The notes: generated by a model not told the origin, from the sequence alone. A DNA stretch of 64,000 nt from Paragorgia papillata (GCA_035771165.1 JAWNZC010000235.1:924001-988000); one strand, 5' to 3'. Positions 31,926 through 43,756 are shown, numbered from the stretch's first letter. A program made the numbers and translations.

Positions 31926-32092
31926 AGTAAATGCTAGCAGATCCTTGGATTGCATCACTGCAACAAAGTTTGCGGAAAAGCGACTTGTATGAGCGCGTCA
32001 TACCAAGACGGGTAAGGACGGCTTCGTTAGCGGGATGCCACGCACCGATTACAAAACCAAAGAAGGAACAGTTCTTGCCTTGGGCGAACTAC
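31926..32092 (-). pseudogene. R2-like LINE C-terminal fragment, second copy
   Basis: Reading down from 32092 gives AQGKNCSFFGFVIGAWHP, then LGMTRSYKSLFRKLCC and DAIQGSASIY. This parallels the C-terminus of the LINE at 32713-33220 with about 65 percent identity. It stops after about 55 residues. Confidence 0.75.
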
Positions 32093-32240
32093 ACTATTGA
32101 TTTTTTATTACAAATTAAAATTTACAGGTGATGGGTCTTGATTAAGTCCTTCGAGATAACAATAAGTGCCATTAATGGTCATACATGAGTACAGATAATT
32201 ATATACATGAAGTACTTTATACAATAAATTAATAGGTTAA

Positions 32241-32643
32241 GACCCCGTTTACACGATGCCGGTACAATTTGAAAATGGCACAAAATCATGCCGTTTAGGC
32301 CTTGCGTTTACACGATACCGGCACAAAAATGACATGAAAACGGCACAAAATGAAGACGGGTTCCTTGACGGCATTAAATGAAAACGGAACACTAACCGGT
32401 ATCGTGTAAACGCCCGTGCCGTAACAGTTTGATGACGGTAATCACGATATATACGACCACAGTATTCGGGTCAGCAGTATTCACAAAGTCTTCTCAATTC
32501 TCATTGGAAGAGAATAGTCACATGTTAATCCGTCATTATATTATACCGGCACCGTGTAAACGCAATACTTTTTGGCCTGTATTCACACACCGGCATGATT
32601 TTGTTCTGTTTTCAAATTGTACCGGCATCGTGTAAACGGGGTC
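32241..32643. mobile_element. MITE, 403 bp, GACCCCGTTTACACGATG family
   Basis: The ends GACCCCGTTTACACGATG and complement are perfect, extending to CCGGTACAATTTGAAAA. TAA and TTA lie outside. The corresponding place in the copy at 30830 (AATAGGTTTGGAG) lacks it. The same family is at 56944-57220. Confidence 0.88.
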
Positions 32644-32712
32644 TTAGAGAAGTTCAAAATAAAATTATAAGTTTCTAATATAACGAAATTAATGAAAGTC
32701 AATATAAACAGT

Positions 32713-33220
32713 TTATTCTAGATCAACTTCTACTTCCAAGTTGTCCTCAGTTAAGCCAATATGTTCACGGTAAATGTTTGTTGAGCCCTGAAATGCGTCC
32801 GTGCAACAAAGTTTCCTGAACAATGAACGATATCTTTTCGACATTCCAAGGTCTCGTAAGACATTTTCATGGATGCCAAGAGCCAAGAGCACCAACCACA
32901 AAACCAAAGACATCGCATTGCTTTCCTTGACCAATGAAAAATTGCTTCAGCCCTTCGTATTTAGTGATTTTGCGATGTTCAGCATCACGAAGGGCTTCAG
33001 CGTTATTGTCAAAGGGGCAACAAACATCAATAATCAGAACTTTATTGCCCTCCTCAACAATGATGTCAGGACGTAAACGAGAGTTGGCAGCACGAACTTG
33101 TTTGTCGGTAGTAATGGTACCATGTTGAACGGCGTTGGTGATACGGTGAAAAGCCCGTGTTTCAAACGTCAAACAAACATACTTTCTTTTAATTATTCGC
33201 CCTGAAACTTTTACAATCAA
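32713..33220 (-). pseudogene. R2/NeSL-type LINE C-terminus with restriction-like endonuclease
   Basis: The frame 33220-32867 contains RPDIIVEEGNKVLIIDVCCP, the PD-x(n)-D core of the restriction-enzyme-like endonuclease of R2-clade LINEs, then KYEGLKQFF and DVFGFVVGALGSWHP. A frameshift near 32890 moves to 32934-32713, which ends with LGMSKRYRSLFRKLCC and DNLEVEVDLE. The RT domain is absent; it is a 5'-truncated copy. The 3' tail is interrupted by the MITE at 32241. Confidence 0.85.
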
Positions 33221-33649
33221 AAGAAGTAATCTTAATCCAGGTAGAATTGTATTATATTAGTAAGTGGGGTACAGCGCTTCTGAATGACTCGCCACCGAAT
33301 CGCTTCCAATCGACTCAACAAGGAAGGACAACACGAGACAAGACATTACAGACACTACGGATTCAAATAGCTTTCTACACAGTTTCTGACGTCTGTCACT
33401 AAGGAAAGAGTGCTAAGATTGAATAATTCGAGATTGCGATGGTAGGATACTCCCGGAGAAATAATAGAAACAGCTCACTTTTGTACATGCTCAATATCAA
33501 AAGGGAGCTCTTTCTATTATTTCTGTCAGAGAGACAACTCCTTCGCTTGAAACGTTAGAAACTACGTTCAATAATTTCGGCAGTACTCAAACCTTACTAC
33601 ATTTCGATTTGTATTTCAACACTGCCTGCGCAGTACACTGCTTTTATTT
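33221..33649. other. No gene seen
   Basis: No ORF or repeat is recognised apart from two copies of the word TCTATTATTTCT in opposite orientation near 33465 and 33515. Confidence 0.4.
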
Positions 33650-34020
33650 AACTTTATTTATACTGGATAACCCTATCAGTCATATCTAAACTGATTCCTA
33701 GAGGGCCAGTAATAAGGACCATTCCTCATTGGTCTAGTGTTATGTCAGTCTACAGGAGGAAGTTGGAGTAAACTAACTGACTAACTTTATTTATACTGGA
33801 TAACCCTATATATCAGTCATATCTAAACTGTTCTTCCTATAGAGTCCAGCAAAGGCCCATCCCTCATTGGTTGATGTGTTACTATACATAATTAAGGAAA
33901 CCAAAGTAAACTAAACTAACTTAATTTTTACTGGATAAACATATCAGTTATGTCTAAACTATTTTCCCTACTAGAGGACCAGTAAGGGCCATTCCTCATT
34001 GGTCCAGTGTTATACTACAG
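33650..34020 (+). repeat. Three tandem units of about 125 bp
   Basis: Units start near 33650, 33783 and 33917. Each contains ACTGGATAA, ATATCAGT or close, CTAAACT, GGCCATTCCTCATTGGT and GTGTTA. They diverge by about 15 percent. Confidence 0.85.
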
Positions 34021-34319
34021 GAGAAAACTGGTGCACCGGAGGACAAAAAGTAAATTGTTGCGTAGGCAGTGTTTTGAATAAAGCAAAAGTAAAATCGTGG
34101 CCGAGATTAGTTTAATAACAAAATACAGACATTTTAAACGCAACCTTTTCATCAAAGTAAAATATGAGAAAACTTGCAGCTGTGTTTGATAGTCGACGTG
34201 AAATTGAAACTTCTCATATGCGGCCAAGGTGAAAATTTGATCTGATAACCATGCATCGTGCAGGAATTGATCCGAACGGCTATTTTTGTATAGGACATTT
34301 ATCTTAATATGGTTCTCAG

Positions 34320-35197
34320 TAGCCTGCTAATACAGAGTCTTCACATCGCGCCCTGGGAAAATGGACGCGAGATAAGAGTCTGCTATTTAACACCGCAAAT
34401 TGCGTCCCGATTATGCTGCCAGATTTTGGTAGTTGTCTCTCATTGGCTACTGAAAAGAATCAAATTAATTATGCAATCAGACATGGCCAGACATTTCGGT
34501 AAAATTTATTATCTGTTAGCTACATTTCGCCAACACTTGTAGCCTTTTCAAAATCTTTTGACGTAGATTCATTTACACAAGCAGTAAGAACACGTTCAAA
34601 ATACCAGTCTTCGTAAATTTCGTAAAGTTCTAAGCTATACTATGCCAAAATTTAACTTTTAAGTAAACTTAAGTTCAAAAAATCCTCTTGGCTGTATGAG
34701 CTTTTGTTTACAATATTTAATTTCTCTTATGCTTTAGTTTAACTGCTTATTACACTGACTTTCACGCACACTTATTTGCACGGGCAGAAAGAATATAGTC
34801 AAAACAATATTTTTTTGTAAATTTCGTGAAGTTTGAAGCTAAACTGTTTAAAATATTAGCTTTCGACTAAACAAATTTCACATAACAACACTCGCCCGGC
34901 TAGTTAAAATATAACTAATTTGCATAAACTTGACGGGACGCAATTTGCGGTGTTAAATAGGGCCAGGTAACCACTAAAGACTTCTGCTTTCCTATTGGTT
35001 GAAATTTCGCGCGTTTTTAGTGGCTATGAGTAAAACTGCAATCGTCAAAAGTGGATTTAGCCCTGATGACGCGAGAATGAGATTAGTGGTTACCTGGCCC
35101 ATATTTCTTTTGAAATTGGGCCAGGGTACCAGGATAACTCTTCTCTCGCGTCCATTTTCCCAGGGCGCGATGTGAAGAGTCTGTATTAGCAGGCTAA
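34320..35197. mobile_element. Mutator-like MITE, about 878 bp, 9-bp target duplication
   Basis: GGTTCTCAG flanks both sides (34311-34319 and 35198-35206). The inverted ends start TAGCCTGCTAATACAGAG and run for about 50 bp. A second inverted pair (CTATTTAACACCGCAAATTG at 34383 and its complement at 34940) and a hairpin at 34964-35099 lie inside, so elements appear nested. Confidence 0.82.
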
Positions 35198-35244
35198 GGT
35201 TCTCAGCCGCCAAATGCGTTTACAAAGTAAACAAGCTGGATAAT

Positions 35245-35755
35245 GATGTAATAAAACAAAATGTTTGCGGTTATACACTATGTTTAAACAATAAACAACG
35301 ATAAAAATTCGCTGAGCTTTCGTCCCGTAAACTCGGGACTTCGTCAGAGCGCGACTGAAGTTGGTCAGTTATTTACTGACGAACAATTGGTTGTTAGCAC
35401 ACATCAACTGCTAAATTACAACGAATTCGCTGCGCGACCTTTTAATATAGAATTCTACTGTACTTGAACAAAATATTTTTCTAAAAAATTTCTATGTATA
35501 CTTCGTGAAATTATGATTCTAATTTGAATCAATTAGAAATAATCAATTAAGTTATCTTAATGGAGCGGGCATATACGCTCGCCGCACGCGAATTCGTTGT
35601 AATTTATATAGTTGACGTGTACTAACAATTAACTAATTGTTTGTAAATATAAACTGACCAACTTCAGTCAAGTCCCGATTTTATGGGACGAAAACTCAGC
35701 GAATTTTTATCGTTAATCAAACGGTGTATTACCGCAAACATTTTGTTTTATTACA
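35245..35755. mobile_element. Foldback element, about 511 bp
   Basis: The ends ATGTAATAAAACAAAATG and complement open arms of roughly 200 bp (35245-35445 and 35580-35755), with GATAAAAATTCGCTGAG in both arms. No ORF is present. Confidence 0.8.
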
Positions 35756-36085
35756 TTAACATTCATCGCCATGCTAAGCTTCAAAATCTTGACAAACTGT
35801 ACATAAGCTAAACAATAATGTTTTAAGTGGTTTCAGTGCATGGTACGCCAAAACGAAAATATGATTTGAACTTGTGCAAAAGTTCCATTTGCTAATGTGT
35901 AAATATGGCGTCAAATTTTATACAAGTATTTATTCCTGGAAACTTTTCAATATTTTAATTAACCTTCAAATTCCGACTTGAATTAGAGTAAACAAGAGGC
36001 ATGCTTAGGCGTTCACTCGGACTACTGATTTCTGCAAATATTGGCGTAGCCACATCTAGAAAACCTGTGGAACAGCGTGCGCATA
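35756..36085. other. No gene seen
   Basis: This is the left flank of TTAA element copy 2. It has no similarity to the receptor 5' half or to the flank of copy 1. Confidence 0.5.
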
Positions 36086-36089
36086 TTAA

Positions 36090-38721
36090 GAGGCTGTCTC
36101 TGTAAAAACCGACCAGTGATTTTGAAACAAAAAATAGATTTTCTTCATTTTTTAACCATTACTTACCTTTGTCCCACTTATTATTAAACCGCTATCAGAA
36201 CAATCTTTCGATAAATTTTTCTCGAGTTTCAGCATATATTTTGAGTTTTCGTCTGAACTGGCTGAGATCAGAGCGCAAATGAGAGCTAAAATACCTCGGA
36301 AGCGCGCTGTTATTTCTTCACAAATTTACGTTTAGATGGTGGTGATAATATAGTTCAACCTTGTATTTTATTAGGTTTAAAAGATCGGAGAATTCTATTT
36401 TATTTTTTACCAGTTATTGCCTCATTCATTTGACGGACTATTTTAATATGCCGACGACACTTGGTTAGTCATATTTTTCGAAATAAAAATTATCCAAAGT
36501 GCAACTTAGCTTAGCTATTTCACTAGTCTTTTACCGTAATATAATAGTAAAAGTTCAGTATTCTTAAACGAAACTTTGCTGCAAACGTATTTTGTAAGCG
36601 CACGAAGGGCTCAAAGTTAGACGATATTTTTAACTTGTTTACATTTTATGAAACCGGAAGTCATTTATTCTTTGCACGAAAGGCTGACGTATTCTTCTGT
36701 AAATTTTACCAAAAAGTTATATTTTTGTTACCATTGACTTTCAGAAGTCAAATAAACATTTTTTTTCTATGAATTATTCCGTTTTTAGCAGTTTGCCGTA
36801 CATAGGGAACGAATTTCTCAAAACAAAGCCTTTATACATTGCAGACAAAGGCCGTCTGACTGTCTGTTGTCTTAACTTTACCTATTAAGGGCAACCGATT
36901 GTTGTTAAAACAAATCTTTCAAAAAGAATCTTGACATGACTTACAACTTGCAAGGTTTTACAACTCATGCCCAAAGCCCAAAAAGTGGTGAAAATGTATA
37001 TTGCTCTCTCTGTACTTTTGTGTAATGTTTGTATTGTTTCAGTTAATTAGTAACTATTTGTCTATTTTTGGTCGCACCATCAATTTTATAATATCGTACA
37101 TGGCGTCATGGAAGGTAAATACATAACATGTTCTTTTGCTGAAAAAGTTAACCCTTCTTGTGGAAATTCTCGTGGTTGTTCAGAAACAGTTAGACTTATA
37201 GATTGTCGTGATGGTGTTTCGGCACATTTGAAGAAATATCATTTGTTGAAATCTAAGATTACAGAATGTCAGCTAATTTTAGCACGTTCCGGATATTTTG
37301 ATATCAGTGATCCTCAGAAAGAGTGTATGTGGATATGTTCAAGACATAGACACAATCAAGGAAAGTTCTGGCGTTCTGCGACACCTTCTCAGCATCCACT
37401 TCACACGCACGGTGTGAAGAAGACCTGCAAAGGAAGGGAAGTAATTAACCTCGATCGTTCAAAAGACATATTTTTATGGTTCGGGATTATTGTTCCCATT
37501 GGATCTTGTAAGTATTCGTGTTATTCGTGTAAACATTCACACACAAAACATACAAAGCGTGCCGTTTACGCGCGGTGACGGAGAAAACTGCAAATATCAA
37601 AGATTTTTTAAACATGTTAAATTCCACATTCTGGAGAAAATATGATTTTCAATTTTTTTATGATTACCTGATTGGTTGATATAATAACCATGGTGGTGAA
37701 ATGTAACGTCAGAGATTTATCTATTTATTTATTTAATATATTCGTCACTAAAGTGACAGGAGGAAGAAACAGGGCAAAAAAGCCGCAATTGACATCTAAC
37801 TCCCATCATGCTCCCATGATGAACGCCAGCAACTATATATAGTTACGACTCCGCTGCACTCACCATTGCGTACAACTAGGCGCATTTCCGCTCAGTTTAA
37901 AAAGTAGTGTTCGCCCCTTTTTCACTGTAAAAATTTAATAGTGTGCCTTTTTTCATGCTCATAAAAAAAATTATAAAAAACGGGGCTAATATTAAAACAA
38001 AATACATGCATGGAAAAAGGGTAGAAAGAATATGCACAACAAACTAGCGAGAAAAATCGTTGCACCAAGTGTTCAAGTCAGAAGTCTTTTTGGTAAAATT
38101 ACTGAAGAATACGTCAACCTTTCGTACAAAGAATAAATGACTTCCGGTTTCATAAAATGTAAACAAGTTAAAATTATCGTCTAACTTTGAGCCCTTCGTG
38201 CGCTTAAAAAATATGTTTGCAGCAAAGTTTCGTTTAAGAATGCTGAACTTTTGTGATTATATCACGGTAAAAAATTAGTGAAATAGCTAAGCTATGTTGC
38301 ACTTTGGAGAATTTTTGTTTTGAAAAATATGACTAACCAAGTGTCGTCGGCATATTAAAATAGTTAATCAAATGTATAAGGCAATAACTGGTTAACAATA
38401 CAATAGAAATCTCCGATCTTTCAAACCTGAGAAAATACAAAGTTGAACTACATTATCACCAAAAAGTTTTGAAATCCAAACGTAAATTTGTGAAGAAATA
38501 ACAGCGCGCTTCCAAGGTATTTTAGCTCTCATTTCCGCTCTGATCTCAGCCAATTCAGACGAAAAGTCAAAATATATCCTGAAACTCGAGAAAAACTTAT
38601 CGAAAGATTATTCTGATAGCGGTTTAATAATAAGTGGGATAAAGGTAAGTAATGGTTAAAAAATGAAGGAAATCTATTTTTTGTTCCAAAATCACTGGTC
38701 GGTTTTTACAGAGACAGCCTC
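36090..38721 (+). mobile_element. TTAA-flanked DNA transposon with long inverted repeats, copy 2
   Basis: It is bounded by TTAA at 36086-36089 and 38722-38725. It is almost identical to 1013-3633 throughout, with small indels (for example an extra CTTGACATGA near 36930). Arms are about 640 bp. It carries the ORF 37108-37578. As in copy 1, the right flank is the receptor sequence starting at its TTAA. Confidence 0.9.
37108..37578 (+). CDS. Cys/His-rich protein of unknown function (copy 2)
   Basis: The 156-codon frame differs from 2031-2501 at about nine residues and keeps most of the Cys and His positions, although CQHPLHKH becomes SQHPLHTH. The splice-donor-like GTAAGT after IVPIGS is kept. 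The full frame is retained in two copies that each have diverged inverted repeats. The function is unknown; zinc binding is a guess. Confidence 0.55.
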   Translation: MEGKYITCSFAEKVNPSCGNSRGCSETVRLIDCRDGVSAHLKKYHLLKSKITECQLILARSGYFDISDPQKECMWICSRHRHNQGKFWRSATPSQHPLHTHGVKKTCKGREVINLDRSKDIFLWFGIIVPIGSCKYSCYSCKHSHTKHTKRAVYAR

Positions 38722-38725
38722 TTAA

Positions 38726-39432
38726 TACTTTGTTAAATTTAATGTATCTCTTAAACGACTATAGATGGGCACTAGGTCTTGTCATATGTAAACTTATGGT
38801 GCCAATGTTTCTCTGCTTTTATTGGCTTGGTACCATAGATATTGTACTCATCTCATGTATTCGATTCAAGGCAGTTGTATATCCATTTGAACCAAAAGTT
38901 AGCTTAAAGTCAGTGAAGAAATTCATCATTGCTAGCAATGTCTTATTATTGTGTAGTTATTATGTTTTTCTTGCTGTGAATTTGCAGTTAATTGATGGAG
39001 TGTGCTTCGTGAACCCCCGCATCGTTGTCATTCAAACTTACTTCGAGATGACACTTCTTAACATCCTAGCAACGATTATTCTTGTTTTTACTAACTGTTC
39101 AATGGCAATCGTGTTATATCGTAGCAGCCGTCAGACTGGCCTCAACTCAACATCACAAAATGTGCGGAAAAAATAAATTCCGAATTAGCATTACAGTAAT
39201 GATCTGTTACCTACTGGCTTCCTCTCCACTCCTAATCGGCAGAGTCACTCTTGTATCTGACAAAGCAGAAGATGGTGCGGTTCAACGAGCGTGGTTAAGA
39301 GATTTCTTTACCTGGGTAAGCATAGTCAGTATGCTTCTGTCGAATTGTTCTGGAGCTTTTATTTATGGCATATTCGGCGCAACTATCCGGCGTGGATATA
39401 TAAAAGCACTCAACAACATTCTTCGACGTTGA
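38726..39432 (+). pseudogene. Rhodopsin-like receptor pseudogene, 5'-truncated at a TTAA (copy 2)
   Basis: It is the same 3' fragment as 3638-4363, but it keeps the original Lys-Ala after TM3. Near 39171 a deletion of about 15 bases removes the start of TM6 and creates an in-frame stop after RKK; the rest continues in another frame to 39432. It lacks TM1 and most of TM2 and has no start. Confidence 0.9.
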
Positions 39433-41280
39433 AGTCGAGTAGTGACTTAATTACGTCACCCAGAATTTCATCAGACGATAGCAACAGTAGTAGTCAAAAA
39501 TATACAAAAATTAAATACTTTCAGCTCTAAGGAAGAGAATATTGATATGTAATAGTAATAGAGCAAAAAGAGCGTGTAAATATATTACGGGAAAAATTAG
39601 GTAAATTGTCAGTAATTTATTTTTTGTTGATCTGTTTGTCTGTCACTAAGATATCTTAAAAAGTATTGAACTGATTTTGATATCATTTTGTGGAAGGTTG
39701 GCCACATGCCATGCAAGGACAAAGCTATTACATTTTGGTTGAATAACCCACTAGAGAGATATGTAGTTTTAAAGCAATATGGATGACTGAACGAACGAAT
39801 GAATGAATAACTGAATGCATGAATGAATGAATAAATAAATAAAAGAATGAATGAATACGTTGGGTCGTTTCTTTGCCTAACTGTTGATTAGAAAGAAGGT
39901 TTTTATTCAGTCTATGCGGACATTTTCGAGATTTGATTTTGAAACGTCAGTATTTCGTTATCAAAACTATCCTCAGCAGTTTACCACTTTTTCGCTTTGC
40001 TGTAGGAATAGCGATAGGGTAACTTATAGGGTCAGAGTTTTCCCGCCTCCATGTGAACGCTTCTATCAAAGTTATCTCGGAGGAACCTTTGACTCGAGGC
40101 CCCGAGGTATCCCTACCCTGCGAGATAACTCGGTCTAATGTGAGCAGGCCCTTAGCGAGGAAACTAAAGAAATATGCTTGTAAATGTTGCGGTGTTGTCA
40201 CTCACTTCGCAAGCGTAAACATTGAATATTAAAATCTTAAAGTACTCTTTGTTCGTGTGATATCTTGTGTTAAACGCTGCAGGCGGCCTCACGACTTCTC
40301 TGAGTGCTTTAGTTCTTAAATACAGGGATTATTTTAAGGAATTTTTATCACTGCACAAAGAGCTGAAAAAGGCATAAAATCTAACTTCAGTAGCACGTTA
40401 AACAGCGATGGAGCACTGAGTAGCTCGGTAGCTCGTCAGTAATCAACTAGTCATACTGTCATAGTATACATAAGCGGCCCTCCTTTTCCCAATTTTTAAT
40501 GATTTAATCCCTTTCGCACAGCATACATTCGCATTTTCAAAATAACAATGGTCAAATGGTCAAATAACTCGGTCTAATGTGAACAAGCCTTTAGCGAGGA
40601 AACTAAACAAAGATGTTTGTGAATGTTGCGGTGTTGTCACTCACTTTGCAAGTGTAAACATTGAATATTAAAATGCTTAAAACACTCTTTGTTCGTGTGT
40701 TAAGTATACGACAATGGCCGAGCTGCGAGGTCTTCTTAGAAATAATGACCGAACGCGTATCCGATTTAATGCGTTTTAGAACAGCAGGTCATTATTGTGG
40801 TCATTGAGGCGGAATAGGAGGTTATTATTAAGCAATAATAACCTCAAGACCACAATAATGACCTGTTTGGTTTCAGTGAGTGTCTATTGACGTCGCTTAT
40901 TGAAAATAGCCACCCGTTTAAAACAATGAAAAAATGCATTAACTTGTGTTAAACGCTGCAGGCGGACTCGCGACTGCTCTGAGTGCTTTATAGTTCTTAA
41001 ACATAAACACAATAATGGACACATGTTTATTTGAAACGAGTATGTTTCAGGGTTCTCTCTTTGACGAGTAAAATTGTGTCGCGTTAGAAAGAGTAAAACA
41101 ATAAAAGCGCAGTTTTGGCCAGTTCAGGCAGGAATGGATTAACGACTTGTTAACTCATTGCTTACTAGGATGCCTGAGGGTTCTTCTTTTGACGAGTAAA
41201 ATCATCTGGCGTTAGACAGTGTAAAACAATAAAGGGGCTATTTTGGGCGGCTCAGGCAGGAATGGATTAATGACCATTCT
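39433..41280 (+). repeat. Receptor downstream block, copy 2
   Basis: It matches 43393-44960: the GAAT-type microsatellite (39786-39860), a block with GAGATTTGATTTTGAAACGTCAG, a remnant of the GAGTTATCTCGGGG MITE (40010-40152), a hairpin, and GACGAGTAAAAT motif repeats. Positions 40115-40330 are partly repeated at 40560-40985, so an extra local duplication is present in this copy only. Confidence 0.8.
40783..40866. repeat. Perfect-arm hairpin
   Basis: CAGGTCATTATTGTGGTC pairs with its complement, and GGAGGTTATTATT with AATAATAACCTC inside. The same hairpin is at 44563-44645 and is conserved in sequence on both arms. Confidence 0.85.
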
Positions 41281-41875
41281 AATTTCAGTTCAGAATATGT
41301 TCATGTCATATACAGTACAAATTTTCACATCGATAGCACACTCGACACTCGGTTTCATTTTCTATTTTCCTGCTCTTTGGACTCCGAAATTTAATTAGAT
41401 GAAAGGTCGCTCATTAATAAACTTAAACCTCTTCTTCATGGTTTTAATAAACTTAAACTTGCTCTCTCTCTCACTCTTAATGATTTATAAACAGACATCT
41501 TTTTTTACTGTTTTGAGTCCGAACTATAATTTTGCGAAATTTACTCATTAATAAACCTAAACCTTTTCTAGTTTTCTGTCGGTGGATTTTCTCTGTGACG
41601 CATAAAATCATCTCGCGTTATAGTCACAGTAAGATATACATAAGACTTATAAGAGTCGATTGTCGCCCGGAAAAAGTTTAAGCTTGCAATAAACTTAAAC
41701 TCACTCTTACAAAAGACAACATTTTTTTTTTTGGTCTTTTCAATTCGAACTTTAATTGCGTGAATATTATTCATTAATGAAGTTAAACCTTTATCTGATG
41801 GTTTCAGTAAGTTTGAACTCGCACTCTCTTAATGGGTTAATTTCGCTAAAGAGCCCATTTTCAAGTTAAAAGCCG
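41281..41875. other. No gene; degenerate repeated motifs
   Basis: Repeats of TTAATAAACTTAAAC-like words and one decayed GACGAGTAAAAT-type motif (41588-41635) are visible. No coding frame is supported. Confidence 0.45.
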
Positions 41876-41990
41876 TCGAGTTGGAAATATTTTTATTATT
41901 ATTCTCTGCTTCACTTCAACTCTATTTGTCGTCTACACGTTGATCAGAGAACGTCTTATTCGAAAGCTATTTGAATACATTTTACCAGCC
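41876..41990 (+). pseudogene. Short receptor remnant (TM1 region)
   Basis: TTTGTCGTCTACACGTTGAT followed by GAGAACGTCTTATTCGAAAG parallels the TM1 to first-loop coding of the receptor at 42560-42630. It ends with a GGTAAGTAAGG that looks like a splice donor. No open frame remains. Confidence 0.75.
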
Positions 41991-42474
41991 GGTAAGTAAG
42001 GTATAGTAAAGGACTCTATTTATTGAGGGAAATACATAACAGTATATTTAGACACTGATTATCCAATAGCTCCAACCCCTTGATTAAACTAGTTGAAATA
42101 ACTAGGGGAAACTAAAAAACCTCGAGGCACAAGAGAGAACCAACAACTCTACTCTCATGAAGTTTAACTGTTTAAGTTAGTCACTCATCCAACTATATAT
42201 ACTACCCTATTCGACCAGACATAACTTCACTGGTGAGAGGCAACGCGCTAACAGCTTAATTGTGTCACCCATACTTCCCGGTAGCAGCTTAAGAGAGTGT
42301 TTGTGTCGTTTTTGCAATGCAAGTCGAATTAGAAATAAGAAATGCTTTATTTTCTGTGTCCAGTTAGAACGAAGACAAAGTTAAAGCATTATCACAATCG
42401 AACTCCAACCGACGAAAAGAAGAATAGCCAGCATTACGACACAAGACTGAACGGAAAATTAATATCTTCCAGAA

Positions 42475-43392
42475 ATGAACGGGACTTTTAACGGGACCAT
42501 CAAGGCGCCGTTCCTCGAGTTACAATTGACTGCAAATATCTTCGTGTTTCTTCTTTGCCTCACTTCAAATCTTCTAGTTGTCTACACCCTGATCAAGGAA
42601 CGCCTCATTCGAAAGCCATTCGAGTACATCCTCCTTCATCTTGCCATTTCTGATATAGGAGTAGTATTGTTTAATACTTTGTTAAATTTAATGTATCTCT
42701 TAAACGACTATAGATGGGCACTAGGTCTTGTCATGTGTAAACTTATTGTGCCAATGTTTCTCTGCTTTTATTGGCTTGGTACCATAGATATTGTACTCAT
42801 CTCATGTATTCGATTCAAGGCAGTTGTATATCCATTTGAACCAAAAGTTAGCTTAAAGTCAGTGAAGAAATTCATCATTGCTAGCAATGTCTTATTATTG
42901 TGTAGTTATTATGTTTTTCTTGCTGTGAATTTGCAGTTAATTGATGGAGTGTGCTTCGTGAACCCCCGCATCGTTGTTATTCAAAATTACTTCGAGTTGA
43001 CACTTCTTAACATCCTAGCAACGATTATTCTTGTTTTTACTAACTGTTCAATGGCAATCGTGTTATATCGTAGCAGCCGTCAGACTGGCCTCAACTCAAC
43101 ATCACAAAATGTGCGGAAAAAAGTAAATATAAAAGCATTCCGAATAAGCATTACAGTAATGATCTGTTACCTACTGGCTTCCTCTCCACTCCTAATCGGC
43201 AGAGTCACTCTTATATCTGACAAAGTAGAAGATGGTGCGGTTCAACGAGCGTGGTTAAGAGATTTCTTTACCTGGGTAAGCATAGTCAGTATGCTTCTGT
43301 CGAATTGTTCTGGAGCTTTTATTTATGGCATATTCGGCGCAACTATCCGGCGTGGATATATAAAAGCACTCAACAACATTCTTCGACGTTGA
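42475..43392 (+). CDS. Rhodopsin-like G protein-coupled receptor, full length
   Basis: The ATG at 42475 (A at -3) gives 305 residues in one exon. N-glycosylation sites NGT lie at residues 2 and 6. TM1 has TSNLLVV, TM2 LAISD, TM3 starts with MCKL, whose Cys can pair with the Cys of DGVCFVNP in the second loop. CIR replaces DRY. TM6 reads CYLLASSPLL without the CWxP box, and TM7 reads SNCSGAFIYGIFG where NPxxY is expected. Two 5'-truncated copies and one remnant occur in the window. A poly(A) signal lies 114 bp downstream. The ligand is unknown. Departures in DRY and NPxxY suggest altered coupling. Confidence 0.88.
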   Translation: MNGTFNGTIKAPFLELQLTANIFVFLLCLTSNLLVVYTLIKERLIRKPFEYILLHLAISDIGVVLFNTLLNLMYLLNDYRWALGLVMCKLIVPMFLCFYWLGTIDIVLISCIRFKAVVYPFEPKVSLKSVKKFIIASNVLLLCSYYVFLAVNLQLIDGVCFVNPRIVVIQNYFELTLLNILATIILVFTNCSMAIVLYRSSRQTGLNSTSQNVRKKVNIKAFRISITVMICYLLASSPLLIGRVTLISDKVEDGAVQRAWLRDFFTWVSIVSMLLSNCSGAFIYGIFGATIRRGYIKALNNILRR

Positions 43393-43505
43393 AGTAGAGT
43401 AGTGACTTAAACACCCAAAGTCTAATGAGACGATAGCAACAGTAGTAGTAAAAAATATACAAAAATTAAATACTTTCATCTCTAAGGAAGAAAATAGTGA
43501 TATGT

Positions 43506-43511
43506 AATAAA
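43506..43511 (+). terminator. Poly(A) signal AATAAA of the receptor gene
   Basis: This is the first AATAAA after the stop at 43392. It is not present at the aligned spot of the truncated copies, which read TAATAGTAATAGAGC. Confidence 0.5.
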
Positions 43512-43756
43512 GCAAAAAGAGCGTGTAAAGATATTATGAAAAAAATTAAATAAATTGTCAGTAACTTATATCTTAGTTTACTTATTACCTCCGCCAGAAA
43601 GTTATGGTTTATCTCTTTTGTTGGTCTGTTTGTTTGTTTGTCTGTCACTAAGATATTTCAAAAAGTATTGAACTGATTTTGATATCATTTGGTGGAAAGG
43701 TTGGTCACATGCCAAGGACAACTAAGCTATTAAATTTTGGTTGAATAACCCTGGAT

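Noticed and set aside
33650..34020. CRISPR-like regular repeats
   Set aside because: Units are contiguous, diverged and about 125 bp long in a eukaryotic genome; no short repeat-spacer pattern.
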